57,854 nucleotides of DNA from Planctomycetota bacterium (GTDB taxonomy: Bacteria > Planctomycetota > Planctomycetia > Pirellulales > JADFKK01): the NCBI GenBank assembly GCA_022564995.1, contig JADFKK010000008.1, forward strand, positions 1-57,854. The letters are read 5' to 3'. The position numbers were made by a program, and so were the translations under genes. A model generated the notes under the pieces. The model ran no database searches, had not been told where the DNA came from, and worked only from the letters and a program-made list of their open reading frames with translations. Shown here piece by piece: positions 8,485 to 16,105 of this stretch. How positions within the stretch are numbered: the first letter of the stretch is position 1; each line of letters begins with the position of its first letter.

Positions 8485-9222
8485 ATGAGCGAAACAATTC
8501 GCACACCCACGGTCGCGATTGTCGATTTCGGGTTGGGGAATCTGTATAGCGTTCTGCGGGCCTGCGAGCGCGTGGGGCTCGCTGCACGGATCACTTCGTC
8601 GCACCGCGACGTGCTGGCGGCCGATGGCGTGATCTTGCCGGGAGTCGGGGCGTTTGGCGATGCGATGGAAAACCTGCGGCGATTGGACCTGGTCGGTCCG
8701 CTGCGAGAAATTCACGCCCGCGATACGCCGCTGATCGGCATCTGCCTGGGGCTACAATTGATGATGACCGGCAGCAGTGAATTCGGCGACCACCAGGGGC
8801 TGGGCATGATCGACGGCCCGGTCGTTCACTTCGGCCGACCCGCCGAAAAAAACAGCGTCCTAAAAGTTCCCCAAGTCGGCTGGAACCGCGTGTTTCGTCG
8901 TGCCTGTGACGAAGCGGCGGTCGATCAACTTCCCGCTGCCGCCGACGACCCTTGGCATCACACGCCGCTTGCCGGCTTAGCCGATGGCCGGCACATGTAC
9001 TTCGTGCATTCGTATTACGTGCGTCCCACCGACTCGAGCGTTGTGCTTTCGGTCACCCGTTACGGCGACGTCGAGTTTTGCTCGGCGATTCGCGTCGGCA
9101 ACACGTTCGCCTTTCAATATCACCCCGAACGTAGCGGCCCCGACGGGCTGCGCGTCTATCGCAATATCGCCGGCCTGATTCAGCACCACGCCGGCGTGGA
9201 GGAGCCTCGACATGCCGCCTGA
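8485..9222 (+). CDS. HisH-like glutamine amidotransferase (class I) of the sugar amidotransferase system
   Basis: Starting at ATG 8485 (22 codons inside the longest open frame) gives 245 residues and begins just before VAIVDFGLGNLYSV, the usual HisH opening. The catalytic triad is complete: Cys87 in GICLGLQ, with His213 and Glu215 in FQYHPER. PGVGAFGDAM near residue 51 is the oxyanion-side loop. It would hydrolyse glutamine and pass ammonia through the HisF-like partner to the WbpG-like enzyme. Its 3' end overlaps the next gene by 11 bases, which suggests coupled translation. The reading frame upstream of the chosen start consists of repeat sequence. Confidence 0.88.
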   Translation: MSETIRTPTVAIVDFGLGNLYSVLRACERVGLAARITSSHRDVLAADGVILPGVGAFGDAMENLRRLDLVGPLREIHARDTPLIGICLGLQLMMTGSSEFGDHQGLGMIDGPVVHFGRPAEKNSVLKVPQVGWNRVFRRACDEAAVDQLPAAADDPWHHTPLAGLADGRHMYFVHSYYVRPTDSSVVLSVTRYGDVEFCSAIRVGNTFAFQYHPERSGPDGLRVYRNIAGLIQHHAGVEEPRHAA

Positions 9223-10453
9223 AAAATTGGAAACCTATTACGGTCTGCCCGCGGACGTAACATACTGCAAGCGGTGCGTGATCTCGAACCAGCGGCCCGC
9301 CTCGACGCCCGAATTTCGCAACACGTCGGCTCGCAAGATCGGCACGATGAGCATCGACGCGGAGGGCGTCTGCGATGCCTGCCGATTCGCCGACATCAAG
9401 GAACAGATCGACTGGGAGGCCCGCGAACAAGAACTCGTCAAGCTGCTCGACCAACACCGCAGCAACGACGGCTCGTACGATTGCCTGGTGCCGGGCTCCG
9501 GCGGCAAGGACAGCGCCCTGCAATCGCACATTCTCAAGTACAAATATGGAATGCACCCGCTAACGTGTACCTGGCCGCCGATTCTCTATACCGACATCGG
9601 CTGGAAGAATTATCGCGATTGGTGCGAAGTCGGCGGATTCGACAACATCACGTTCAAGCAAAACGGCCGCGTGATGAAGCTGCTCACCCGGCTATCGATC
9701 GAAAACCTGCTGCACCCGTTTCAGTCGTTCATCCTGGGCCAAAAAAACCTGGCTCCAAAGATCGCCGCCAAGTTCGGCATCCCGCTGGTGTTCTACGGCG
9801 AAAACGAGGCGGAATACGGCAATCCGATTGCCGACAATAACTCCTCGCTGCGAGACAAATCGTATCACACGTCCGACAATCTCGACGAAATCTACCTGGG
9901 CGGCGTGTCGATCAAGGAGATCATGGAAAAGTACGATGTGCCGCTGTCTGATCTGACGGCCTATCTGCCGGCCGATCCGACGGAGTATGACAAGGCCGAG
10001 ATCGAGATTCATTACCTCGGCTATTACCTCAAGTGGACGCCGCAAGAGGCCTACTATTACGCCGTCGAACACACCGGCTTCGAGGCCAATCCGGTCCGCA
10101 CCGAGGGCACCTACAGCAAATACAACAGCCTCGACGATCGCATCGACGGGTTTCATTATTACACGACCTATGTGAAGTTCGGTATCGGCCGAGCGACCTA
10201 CGACGCCTCGCAGGAGATTCGCAACAAGCACATCACCCGCGAGGAAGCGGTGGCGCTGGTCAGGCGGTTCGACGGAGAGTTTCCCGAGAAGTATTTCCAC
10301 GAAGTGATGGACTACGTCGGCATCACACCGGAGCGATTCATGCAGCTTTGCGACGAGTTTCGCTCGCCGCACCTGTGGCGGAAAGACGGCGACGAGTGGC
10401 GGCTGCGTCATCCCGTGTGGGAAGACGAAACGATGAAGCGCGCAGCGGCGTAA
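9212..10453 (+). CDS. N-acetyl sugar amidotransferase (WbpG/PseA/LegA-like)
   Basis: The 413-residue protein has the layout of the WbpG/PseA family. A paired-cysteine site lies at Cys19/Cys22 (YCKRCVIS) and Cys54/Cys57 (CDAC), a likely zinc site. An ATP-pyrophosphatase PP-loop SGGKDS is at 96-101. Family members use ATP and ammonia to convert an N-acetyl group of a nonulosonate or uronate sugar to an acetamidino group, with HisF/HisH-like partners delivering ammonia (family knowledge). It directly follows both partners here. FYGENEAEYGNP near 194 and NSLDDRIDGFHYY near 306 are further conserved stretches. A perfect hairpin separates it from the next gene. The exact substrate cannot be read from sequence. 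Confidence 0.88.
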   Translation: MPPEKLETYYGLPADVTYCKRCVISNQRPASTPEFRNTSARKIGTMSIDAEGVCDACRFADIKEQIDWEAREQELVKLLDQHRSNDGSYDCLVPGSGGKDSALQSHILKYKYGMHPLTCTWPPILYTDIGWKNYRDWCEVGGFDNITFKQNGRVMKLLTRLSIENLLHPFQSFILGQKNLAPKIAAKFGIPLVFYGENEAEYGNPIADNNSSLRDKSYHTSDNLDEIYLGGVSIKEIMEKYDVPLSDLTAYLPADPTEYDKAEIEIHYLGYYLKWTPQEAYYYAVEHTGFEANPVRTEGTYSKYNSLDDRIDGFHYYTTYVKFGIGRATYDASQEIRNKHITREEAVALVRRFDGEFPEKYFHEVMDYVGITPERFMQLCDEFRSPHLWRKDGDEWRLRHPVWEDETMKRAAA

Positions 10454-10460
10454 TGGGATA

Positions 10461-10512
10461 GTCGTTGTTCGCTCCGCGAACGAAATGTTACGTTCGCGGA
10501 GCGAACAACGAC
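10461..10512. repeat. Perfect 22-bp palindrome, family B, inside the glycan operon
   Basis: Bases 10461-10482 and 10491-10512 are exact reverse complements separated by eight bases (AAATGTTA). A degraded copy lies at 4593-4644. The hairpin starts seven bases after the amidotransferase stop and ends 18 bases before the next ATG. It has no T-run after it, so it does not look like an intrinsic terminator. It may stabilise or attenuate the operon message (inference). Confidence 0.85.
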
Positions 10513-10530
10513 AATTGACAGAGGACAAGG

Positions 10531-11616
10531 ATGTCCGACGAACCCAAATTACCGTGTGTATCACACACCGGCTCGGTGCGCGACGCGATCGCCACGATCG
10601 ACCGGGGCGAGAAGGGAATCGCTTTGGTCGTCGACGACGCCGGGCGATTGGCGGGCACGATCACCGACGGCGACGTGCGTCGGGCGATCATCGCGGGGCT
10701 GAGCGTCGAGTCGCCGCTGGCCGATCTGCTGGAGCAAAAATCGGCGGCCCCGTTTTCCGATCCGGTTACCGCACCGATCGGCACAACGCGAGATGCGATC
10801 AAGCAGTTAATGCTCGACCGAGACGTCGCTCAGATACCGCTGTTGGACCTCGAAGGAAAACCGAGCGATCTGCTGACGCTTGACGAATTGCAGCCCAACC
10901 ACGCCCCGCCGGTGCGGGCGGTCATCATGGCCGGCGGTTTCGGCACCAGGCTACGACCGCTGACCGACGAATTGCCCAAGCCGATGCTGCCGGTGGGCGA
11001 TCGGCCGTTAATCGAAATAGTGGTCGACCAACTCCGCGAAGCCGGGGTGCGCGACGTCAACATCAGCACTTATTACAAGTCGGAAAAAATCGTGCAGCAC
11101 TTCGGCGACGGCGAAAAATTCGGCGTCGACGTGAAGTACATCACCGAAGATCGTCCCCTGGGAACCGCCGGGGCGCTGGGACTGTTGGAGCCCAGCGACA
11201 AACCGCTGCTGGTGCTCAACGGCGACGTGCTGACGGGAATCGACTATCGGGCGATGATGGTCTTTCACCGCGAGCAGCAGGCTGAATTGACCGTGGCGGT
11301 CCGCAAGTACGAAATTACGGTGCCTTATGGCGTGGTGGAAAACAACGGCACGCTTGTACGGCGACTGAGGGAAAAGCCGACGTTCAATTTTTTCGTCAAC
11401 GCCGGTATCTACGTGCTCGAACCGACGGCATTAAAACACATCCGCCCTAACGAGCGGACCGACATGACCGACGTGATTCAGCGACTGGTCGCCGAAGAGA
11501 AGAGGGTCGTCAGCTTTCCGATTCACGAATACTGGCTCGACATCGGGCAGCACGATGACTACCAGCAGGCACAGCAAGACGTCGCCAGCGGACAATTCCT
11601 CAAACGGGCGGCGTAA
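10531..11616 (+). CDS. CBS-domain nucleotidyltransferase (PtmE/LegE-like, sugar-1-phosphate guanylyl- or uridylyltransferase)
   Basis: The 361-residue protein joins two CBS motifs (residues 5-120: VSHTGSVRDAIATID and TTRDAIKQLMLDRD) to a sugar-phosphate nucleotidyltransferase. The catalytic start is AVIMAGGFGTRLRPLTDEL followed by PKPMLPVGDRP at about residue 150. LNGDVLT near 230 carries the metal-binding Asp. The same fusion is found in PtmE, which makes GDP-glucosamine for legionaminic acid in Campylobacter (established). That supports a legionaminate-like route here, but the nucleotide preference is inferred. The CBS pair may sense an adenine nucleotide. The next gene begins one base after its stop. 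Confidence 0.85.
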   Translation: MSDEPKLPCVSHTGSVRDAIATIDRGEKGIALVVDDAGRLAGTITDGDVRRAIIAGLSVESPLADLLEQKSAAPFSDPVTAPIGTTRDAIKQLMLDRDVAQIPLLDLEGKPSDLLTLDELQPNHAPPVRAVIMAGGFGTRLRPLTDELPKPMLPVGDRPLIEIVVDQLREAGVRDVNISTYYKSEKIVQHFGDGEKFGVDVKYITEDRPLGTAGALGLLEPSDKPLLVLNGDVLTGIDYRAMMVFHREQQAELTVAVRKYEITVPYGVVENNGTLVRRLREKPTFNFFVNAGIYVLEPTALKHIRPNERTDMTDVIQRLVAEEKRVVSFPIHEYWLDIGQHDDYQQAQQDVASGQFLKRAA

Positions 11617-11617
11617 C

Positions 11618-12853
11618 ATGAAGAAAATCTTCTTCGTCAGCTACGGAGGCGGGCACATCAAGATTGTCGATCTGATCTGCCGCCAGCTTGCCCAGCGGGC
11701 CGACGTCGATTTCTCCATTCTGGCGCTGACCACGGCCCATGCCCAGGTGATCGATCGTTACGGACCGCTTCGCGTTAAACGAGTCAGCGATTATCTCGAA
11801 CTGTTCGACGATTCGATCGACGAGATATTGCGCTGCGGGCTTGAGCTGGTCGGCGATAGCCACAACAGCGAATTGGGCATTCCACGTTTCGAGTCGTTGG
11901 CGTACATGGGCGTCTGCTATCACGATCTGGTGCGGCAGCACGGCGAAGAGGAAGCCGGCAGGCGATACGCAGAACGTGGCCGGCAGGCCTTCCTGCCGGT
12001 CGAAGCTCTGCGGCGCATCATCGAGCACGAGCAGGCCGACACGGTGGTGGCGACCACTTCGCCTCGTTGTGAACAGGCGGCCCTGATCGCCGGAAACGAA
12101 TTGGGGCTGAAGACCGTCGAAGTGCTCGATCTGTTCGGCGAGCTGTATCCGTTGCCCGAGGCTCAGCATATTGTCGTCTTGAACGAAGAGGTCGAAGCGT
12201 CGCTGCGGCGGCAGGGCCTGGAAGACCGCACGTATCACTCGCTCGGCCAGCCCGCCTTCGAGGAAACCGTGCAACGTGTCGCGGCGGTCGATGCCGTCGC
12301 GGTCCGAGAGCGGATGCAGATTTCAGCCGGCGCGCAAGTGTTGCTATTTGCAGCCCATCGGCTTGTTGTGTTCGACAAGGATTTTTCCGTCAAGCGGTTT
12401 CTTCCCTACGACGCAGTCTACAATCGGCTATTCGGTCTTTTTGATCGTCTCACGGAAGAGTTCGATCTGGAAATTCTGCTACGTCTCCACCCCAGCGAAA
12501 GTCGTTCGGACTATGCACCGTATTTGGCGCGCCACCCCCAGGTGCGCCTCGTCAACGACGAATTGAACCTCTACGAATCGATCGCGGTGGCCGACTACGT
12601 GTTGACCGGCTCTTCGACGGTGGGCATTGAATCGCTGCTGTGTGGAAAAACCGCCTTGACGTTCATGCACGAATTGGATGAATACTATCCGCAACCCCGA
12701 GCCCAGCAACCGCCGTTCATTTTTTCCCGCGGATTGGACGAGTTGGAAGAAAGCCTGCGGAGTGTGCTGCAAAACGGACATGAGTTCGACCTGAAGTCGA
12801 TCTATCGGCCCAACGCGGCCGAAAATATCGGCGAGTTGTTGGCGGTGCTTTGA
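11618..12853 (+). CDS. GT-B-fold glycosyltransferase-like protein of the nonulosonate locus
   Basis: Starting at ATG 11618 (one base after the previous stop) gives 411 residues. The N-terminus IFFVSYGGGHIKIV is the first strand and glycine loop of a GT-B Rossmann domain. The C-terminal half, with LLRLHPSES near 288 and VLTGSSTVGIESLLCGKTAL near 326-345, matches the donor-binding part of CDP-glycerol transferase/epimerase/polysialyltransferase-like proteins. It could be the nonulosonate transferase, or a hydrolysing NDP-sugar 2-epimerase of the LegG kind. The GSST...ES pattern leans towards a transferase using a CMP- or CDP-activated donor, but this is not settled. Membrane segments are absent. 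Confidence 0.65.
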   Translation: MKKIFFVSYGGGHIKIVDLICRQLAQRADVDFSILALTTAHAQVIDRYGPLRVKRVSDYLELFDDSIDEILRCGLELVGDSHNSELGIPRFESLAYMGVCYHDLVRQHGEEEAGRRYAERGRQAFLPVEALRRIIEHEQADTVVATTSPRCEQAALIAGNELGLKTVEVLDLFGELYPLPEAQHIVVLNEEVEASLRRQGLEDRTYHSLGQPAFEETVQRVAAVDAVAVRERMQISAGAQVLLFAAHRLVVFDKDFSVKRFLPYDAVYNRLFGLFDRLTEEFDLEILLRLHPSESRSDYAPYLARHPQVRLVNDELNLYESIAVADYVLTGSSTVGIESLLCGKTALTFMHELDEYYPQPRAQQPPFIFSRGLDELEESLRSVLQNGHEFDLKSIYRPNAAENIGELLAVL

Positions 12854-12860
12854 TACGGTG

Positions 12861-13035
12861 GCCCGGATTATTCATGAACGTCGCGGTATTCTTGCTAACT
12901 CGTTTCTGGTTTTCGCGCTGCGTCGACGACACGAAAAACAGTCTGTCAATCAGCCGCGGGGCGTTAGCCCCCGGTTTGTACAGATTGCGGCAAGAACCGG
13001 GGGCTAGCGCCCCGCGGCTGATGAATAATCCGGGC
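12861..13035. mobile_element. MITE-like element, family D copy 1 (175 bp)
   Basis: Perfect 15-bp terminal inverted repeats (12861-12875 and 13021-13035) enclose a second, inner hairpin: CAGCCGCGGGGCGTTAGCCC near 12955 pairs with its complement near 13000-13018. A second copy about 90 percent alike lies at 26678-26849, and a half copy at 22663-22745. No coding capacity is seen. It is read as a small non-autonomous element. Confidence 0.8.
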
Positions 13036-13233
13036 TAGCGGCGCCAGCGGTCCGCCTCTGCCCTTGACCTGACGGGAGTTTCTCCCTATTTTTCCGGCCC
13101 TGGAGTTCCTGCGAGGCTCTCGTTATGTTCCGCGCGGTCGATGTGTCCGCTGCGTTGACATGCGGGGATCGCTTTACGAATCGTTAGCGGCCACGTTCGA
13201 GTGTCGCGACCCAAAACCATCAAGGAGAAAACC

Positions 13234-14097
13234 ATGGCGATCTTGACCCCCGCGCAGCAGGAGCAGTTTTCCGACGACGGATTCATCATTCTCGATGGAT
13301 TCTACAGCGACGAGGAGATGAGTGACTTTTCCAGCGAGGTCAAACAGATCATTCACGCCTACCTTCACAAAGCGGCGGTCGACACCGACGGCGCCGTCGC
13401 GCCGGAGGCCTACACGGACGAAAACATTCTCGACGACGGCCTGCTGGCTCTGGAAGAAGTCGACCATGAGTACGTCGCCGCCGTGTACGATACCATCGCC
13501 TATTGCACCGCTTTCCTGCGCCTGGCAGGAAAAAAAGAGACGCAGGCTCTCGTCAATCAATTGCTCGACAATCAGCCAAACACGCCGCTCTACGGTTTCA
13601 CGAATCGCTGCCGCATCGATCCGCCCCGCGACGATCGCCGCACTTACGGCTGGCATCAAGAGGTGTTCTACACCATTCCAAAGTCTCGCTTTCTGCAAAC
13701 ATGGGCCCCTTTGATCCGCGACACGACTTACGAAAACGGGACGATCGAGGTCTGCGTCGGCAGCCACCAAGCGGGGATCTCGAAGCAGGATTGGACGGAA
13801 AAGGAAGGGTGTGCCACGCAGATCATCGTCGACGAGGAAGTCGTCAACCAGTACGAACAGAAAGTCGTTGAAATGACCGTCGGGCAGATTCTTGTCTTCA
13901 CCGGCAAGACCGTCCATCGATCGGGGTCGAATACCTCGGATCAGGTGCGGTATTCGCTGGTCGGCATGTACCACGATATCCAATGGAACGACTTCCTGGC
14001 ACCGAAACCTGACTTTACCTTTCGCCGGATACAAGCCCGGCAATACTATCAATCCGTTGCCAGTGCCTGGCAAGAAGGAGCGATTGCTGGCGAGTGA
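13234..14097 (+). CDS. Phytanoyl-CoA dioxygenase (PhyH) family protein
   Basis: ATG 13234 has a good AAGGAG site six bases upstream and gives 287 residues. The N-terminus LTPAQQEQFSDDGFIILDGF is the standard PhyH opening. The iron site is recognisable as WHQE near residue 149, where most relatives have HxD, so here the acidic ligand is Glu, with the distal VHRSGSN near 226 and the 2-oxoglutarate-binding RYSLV near 238. PhyH enzymes hydroxylate or otherwise oxidise small metabolites; in surface-sugar loci they probably modify a sugar or its acyl group (inference). A 197-base gap after a MITE-like element suggests its own promoter. The His-x-Glu variant may be catalytic or may signal a changed activity. 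Confidence 0.82.
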   Translation: MAILTPAQQEQFSDDGFIILDGFYSDEEMSDFSSEVKQIIHAYLHKAAVDTDGAVAPEAYTDENILDDGLLALEEVDHEYVAAVYDTIAYCTAFLRLAGKKETQALVNQLLDNQPNTPLYGFTNRCRIDPPRDDRRTYGWHQEVFYTIPKSRFLQTWAPLIRDTTYENGTIEVCVGSHQAGISKQDWTEKEGCATQIIVDEEVVNQYEQKVVEMTVGQILVFTGKTVHRSGSNTSDQVRYSLVGMYHDIQWNDFLAPKPDFTFRRIQARQYYQSVASAWQEGAIAGE

Positions 14098-14175
14098 CCG
14101 TTCTTACTTCGTCGGATCGACGACCGCCGTACATGCTTACGTTTATCACGACCCGCGACGGGAAAACCAAACCTC

Positions 14176-15237
14176 ATGTCAGTTACTGTTCAAGAACCGA
14201 CCGTTCGTCGCTCGGATGCGGACGGCGTCCATAATGAAATCCCCAGGGGATATTCGGACCACGTTCGTGAATTCGTCCCGATGGATCTCGAGGCGATGCG
14301 GCCTAAGGGGTTCATCAAGAAATGCGAGGACTGGTCGGGCAGCCTGACGCAAAAGGTGCTCGACGGAAAAGGCTTGAAAGAGGTCACGGCTTGTCCGATT
14401 TGTTCATCGCCGAGCAGTGACTTTGAGCTGGAAAAATTCGGCATCGCGATGGTTAAGTGCCAGGACTGCACGCTGCGCTATTCTCGGCAGATACCCGTGG
14501 ACGCCGCGGAACTTTACTCCGATGAAGATTATTTGCCGATTCTCAAGAAAGGGTACAACGAAAACCTTGACTACCGCAAACAGCGTTTTGGTGTTGAACG
14601 GCTCGACTTGATCGAAGAACAAATGGAGTCGGGCCAGGATAAGTCACTGTTAGATATCGGCTGCGGCACAGGCTGGTTCTTGGAATGTGCCAGGGAAAGA
14701 GGCTTCGACATCGCCGGCTTCGATTTGGGCACGGAAGTGGCCGCTTGGACGGCGGATCGTCTCGGCATTCCGGTCTGGTCGTCTTCCTTGGATGAAATTC
14801 CCAGCGATCGTAAGTTCAGCGTGATCACCGCGTTCGATGTCTTGGAGCACGTGCTCGACCCCGTCGAGTGGCTCCGATCCGCGATGACCTTCCTCAAGCC
14901 GGGCGGCATCATGCTGCTGTACGTTCCGCATTTTGATTCATTGAGCGTACAAGTCATGCGAGACAAATCGAGCCTGGTCACGCCGCTGGAACATGTTCTG
15001 TTTTTCACGAAGCAGGCCATGCAAACCTTGGCCGACCGCGTGGGCTTGGAGCTGACCTATTTCAAAACCCGCGGCATCGACATGGGCGATCTGATGAGTT
15101 TTTTCGAGGACCAGGGTGATGAAGAATTAGCCAGGGCCTGCGGCAAGTTGTATCCCTATCTCCAGCCCATCGTGGACGGCGCGAACTCCGGAAATTCTTC
15201 CCGCTACATCCTGCGGCTGAATGCGTGCCAGGTATAA
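14176..15237 (+). CDS. SAM-dependent methyltransferase with N-terminal zinc-ribbon-like motif
   Basis: The 353-residue protein has CPICSS (about 74) and CQDCTLRYSRQ (about 95), a four-cysteine knuckle often placed ahead of Methyltransf_23 domains in sugar loci. LLDIGCGTGWFLE near 158 is motif I (SAM binding), followed by DIAGFDLG and DVLEHVLDPVEWL near 217. The rest of the Rossmann domain and a helical C-terminus are complete. It would methylate a sugar or sugar-linked group of the locus product (inference). It is followed three bases later by the CMP-sugar synthetase. Confidence 0.82.
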   Translation: MSVTVQEPTVRRSDADGVHNEIPRGYSDHVREFVPMDLEAMRPKGFIKKCEDWSGSLTQKVLDGKGLKEVTACPICSSPSSDFELEKFGIAMVKCQDCTLRYSRQIPVDAAELYSDEDYLPILKKGYNENLDYRKQRFGVERLDLIEEQMESGQDKSLLDIGCGTGWFLECARERGFDIAGFDLGTEVAAWTADRLGIPVWSSSLDEIPSDRKFSVITAFDVLEHVLDPVEWLRSAMTFLKPGGIMLLYVPHFDSLSVQVMRDKSSLVTPLEHVLFFTKQAMQTLADRVGLELTYFKTRGIDMGDLMSFFEDQGDEELARACGKLYPYLQPIVDGANSGNSSRYILRLNACQV

Positions 15238-15240
15238 GTT

Positions 15241-16008
15241 ATGAACCACGACCGTAAGAAGGCCGCTAAACGGGCGCGTGATCCGTACGTCCTGTCGGTC
15301 ATTACGGCGCGGGGCGGATCGAAGGGGATTCCCAAGAAAAACATCGCGCCGCTGGGCGGGCGTCCGCTGATCGCCTGGTCGATCGAGGCGTCGCTGTCCG
15401 CTTCGTTGGTGAGCCGCACGATCGTGTCGACCGATGACGAAGAGATCGCCGCCGTGGCCGCCGAGTGGGGCGCCGAGGTGCCGTTCATGCGGCCCGCGGA
15501 ACTGTCGGGCGACACGGCGCCGCACGATGCGACCGTCTTGCACGCAGCCCAGTGGCACATCGAGGATACCGGCTCGCGGCCCGACTACGTCCTGCTGCTG
15601 CAGCCCACTTCGCCGTTTCGCACGCCGGCGGACATCGACGCGGCCGTGCGCCTGGCGATCGAAACCGGCGCCGACAGCGTGGTCGGCGTCCAGCAGGCCC
15701 TCTCGCATCCGATGTTGACCAAGCGAATCGACGAGCGCGGCCGGCTACACGCCTTTGGTGTGGCGGCCGACGGTTACGCGCGGCGTCAAGACTTGCCGCC
15801 TGCGCACATCACCAACGGGGCGATTTATCTGGCGCGGGGCGAGGTGTTGTTCGAGCGACGATCGCTTCAAGGCGAGCATGTCGTAGCGTATGAAATGCCC
15901 GCCGAACGATCGCTCGACATCGATACGCCGTGGGATCTGCACGTGGCGAATTTGATTGTCCGCGATCGTGAAGGCAGCGAGAAAACACAGCACAGCGAGG
16001 CGGCATGA
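15241..16008 (+). CDS. neuA: Acylneuraminate/legionaminate cytidylyltransferase (CMP-nonulosonate synthetase)
   Basis: The 255-residue protein activates a nonulosonic acid with CTP. It has the ARGGSKGIPKKNI nucleotide-binding loop at about residues 21-33, QPTSPFRTPADID near 121, ITNGAIYLAR near 190, and the closing SLDIDTPWD near 222 with the metal-binding Asp. Length and motifs fit NeuA, LegF and PseF alike, which cannot be parted by eye. It is the second key enzyme of the pathway together with the synthase at 6.5 kb. Repeats between it and the next gene (16017-16097) are intergenic. Confidence 0.9.
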   Translation: MNHDRKKAAKRARDPYVLSVITARGGSKGIPKKNIAPLGGRPLIAWSIEASLSASLVSRTIVSTDDEEIAAVAAEWGAEVPFMRPAELSGDTAPHDATVLHAAQWHIEDTGSRPDYVLLLQPTSPFRTPADIDAAVRLAIETGADSVVGVQQALSHPMLTKRIDERGRLHAFGVAADGYARRQDLPPAHITNGAIYLARGEVLFERRSLQGEHVVAYEMPAERSLDIDTPWDLHVANLIVRDREGSEKTQHSEAA

Positions 16009-16016
16009 GTCTGTAG

Positions 16017-16064
16017 GAGGCGCCTCCGACGGCGATGTCCGAGGCGTCTCCGACGGCGATGAAT
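16017..16064 (+). repeat. 24-bp tandem duplication downstream of the CMP-synthetase gene
   Basis: Two 24-base units (16017-16040 and 16041-16064) are alike except at one internal base and the last three, each centred on CTCCGACGGCGATG. The frame read across them gives SDGD-type peptides, so ORF callers can wrongly extend the following gene upstream. Confidence 0.65.
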
Positions 16065-16066
16065 CG

Positions 16067-16097
16067 AACCCCGGCCTTCCGGCCAGGGCTAGGGGTT
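16067..16097. repeat. Palindromic repeat, family E copy 1
   Basis: AACCCC(T)GGCC pairs with GGCC...GGGGTT around TTCC. The same sequence with one change occurs at 39303-39334. It lies nine bases upstream of the membrane protein start. Confidence 0.7.
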
Positions 16098-16105
16098 CGT
16101 CAAAC

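Noticed and set aside
7583..9222. Histidine biosynthesis genes hisF and hisH
   Set aside because: The HisF-like protein has the surface-sugar type opening and both genes adjoin a WbpG-like gene; no other his gene is present.
10461..10512. Intrinsic terminator after the amidotransferase gene
   Set aside because: The stem is strong, but no T-run follows and the next gene is part of the same pathway, so it is listed as a repeat.
9692..10564. Minus-strand frame of 290 codons over the amidotransferase gene
   Set aside because: Antisense shadow; the plus-strand product has complete motifs.
12955..13020. CRISPR-like repeat structure
   Set aside because: Only one inverted pair with no regular spacers; it is the inner hairpin of the family D element.
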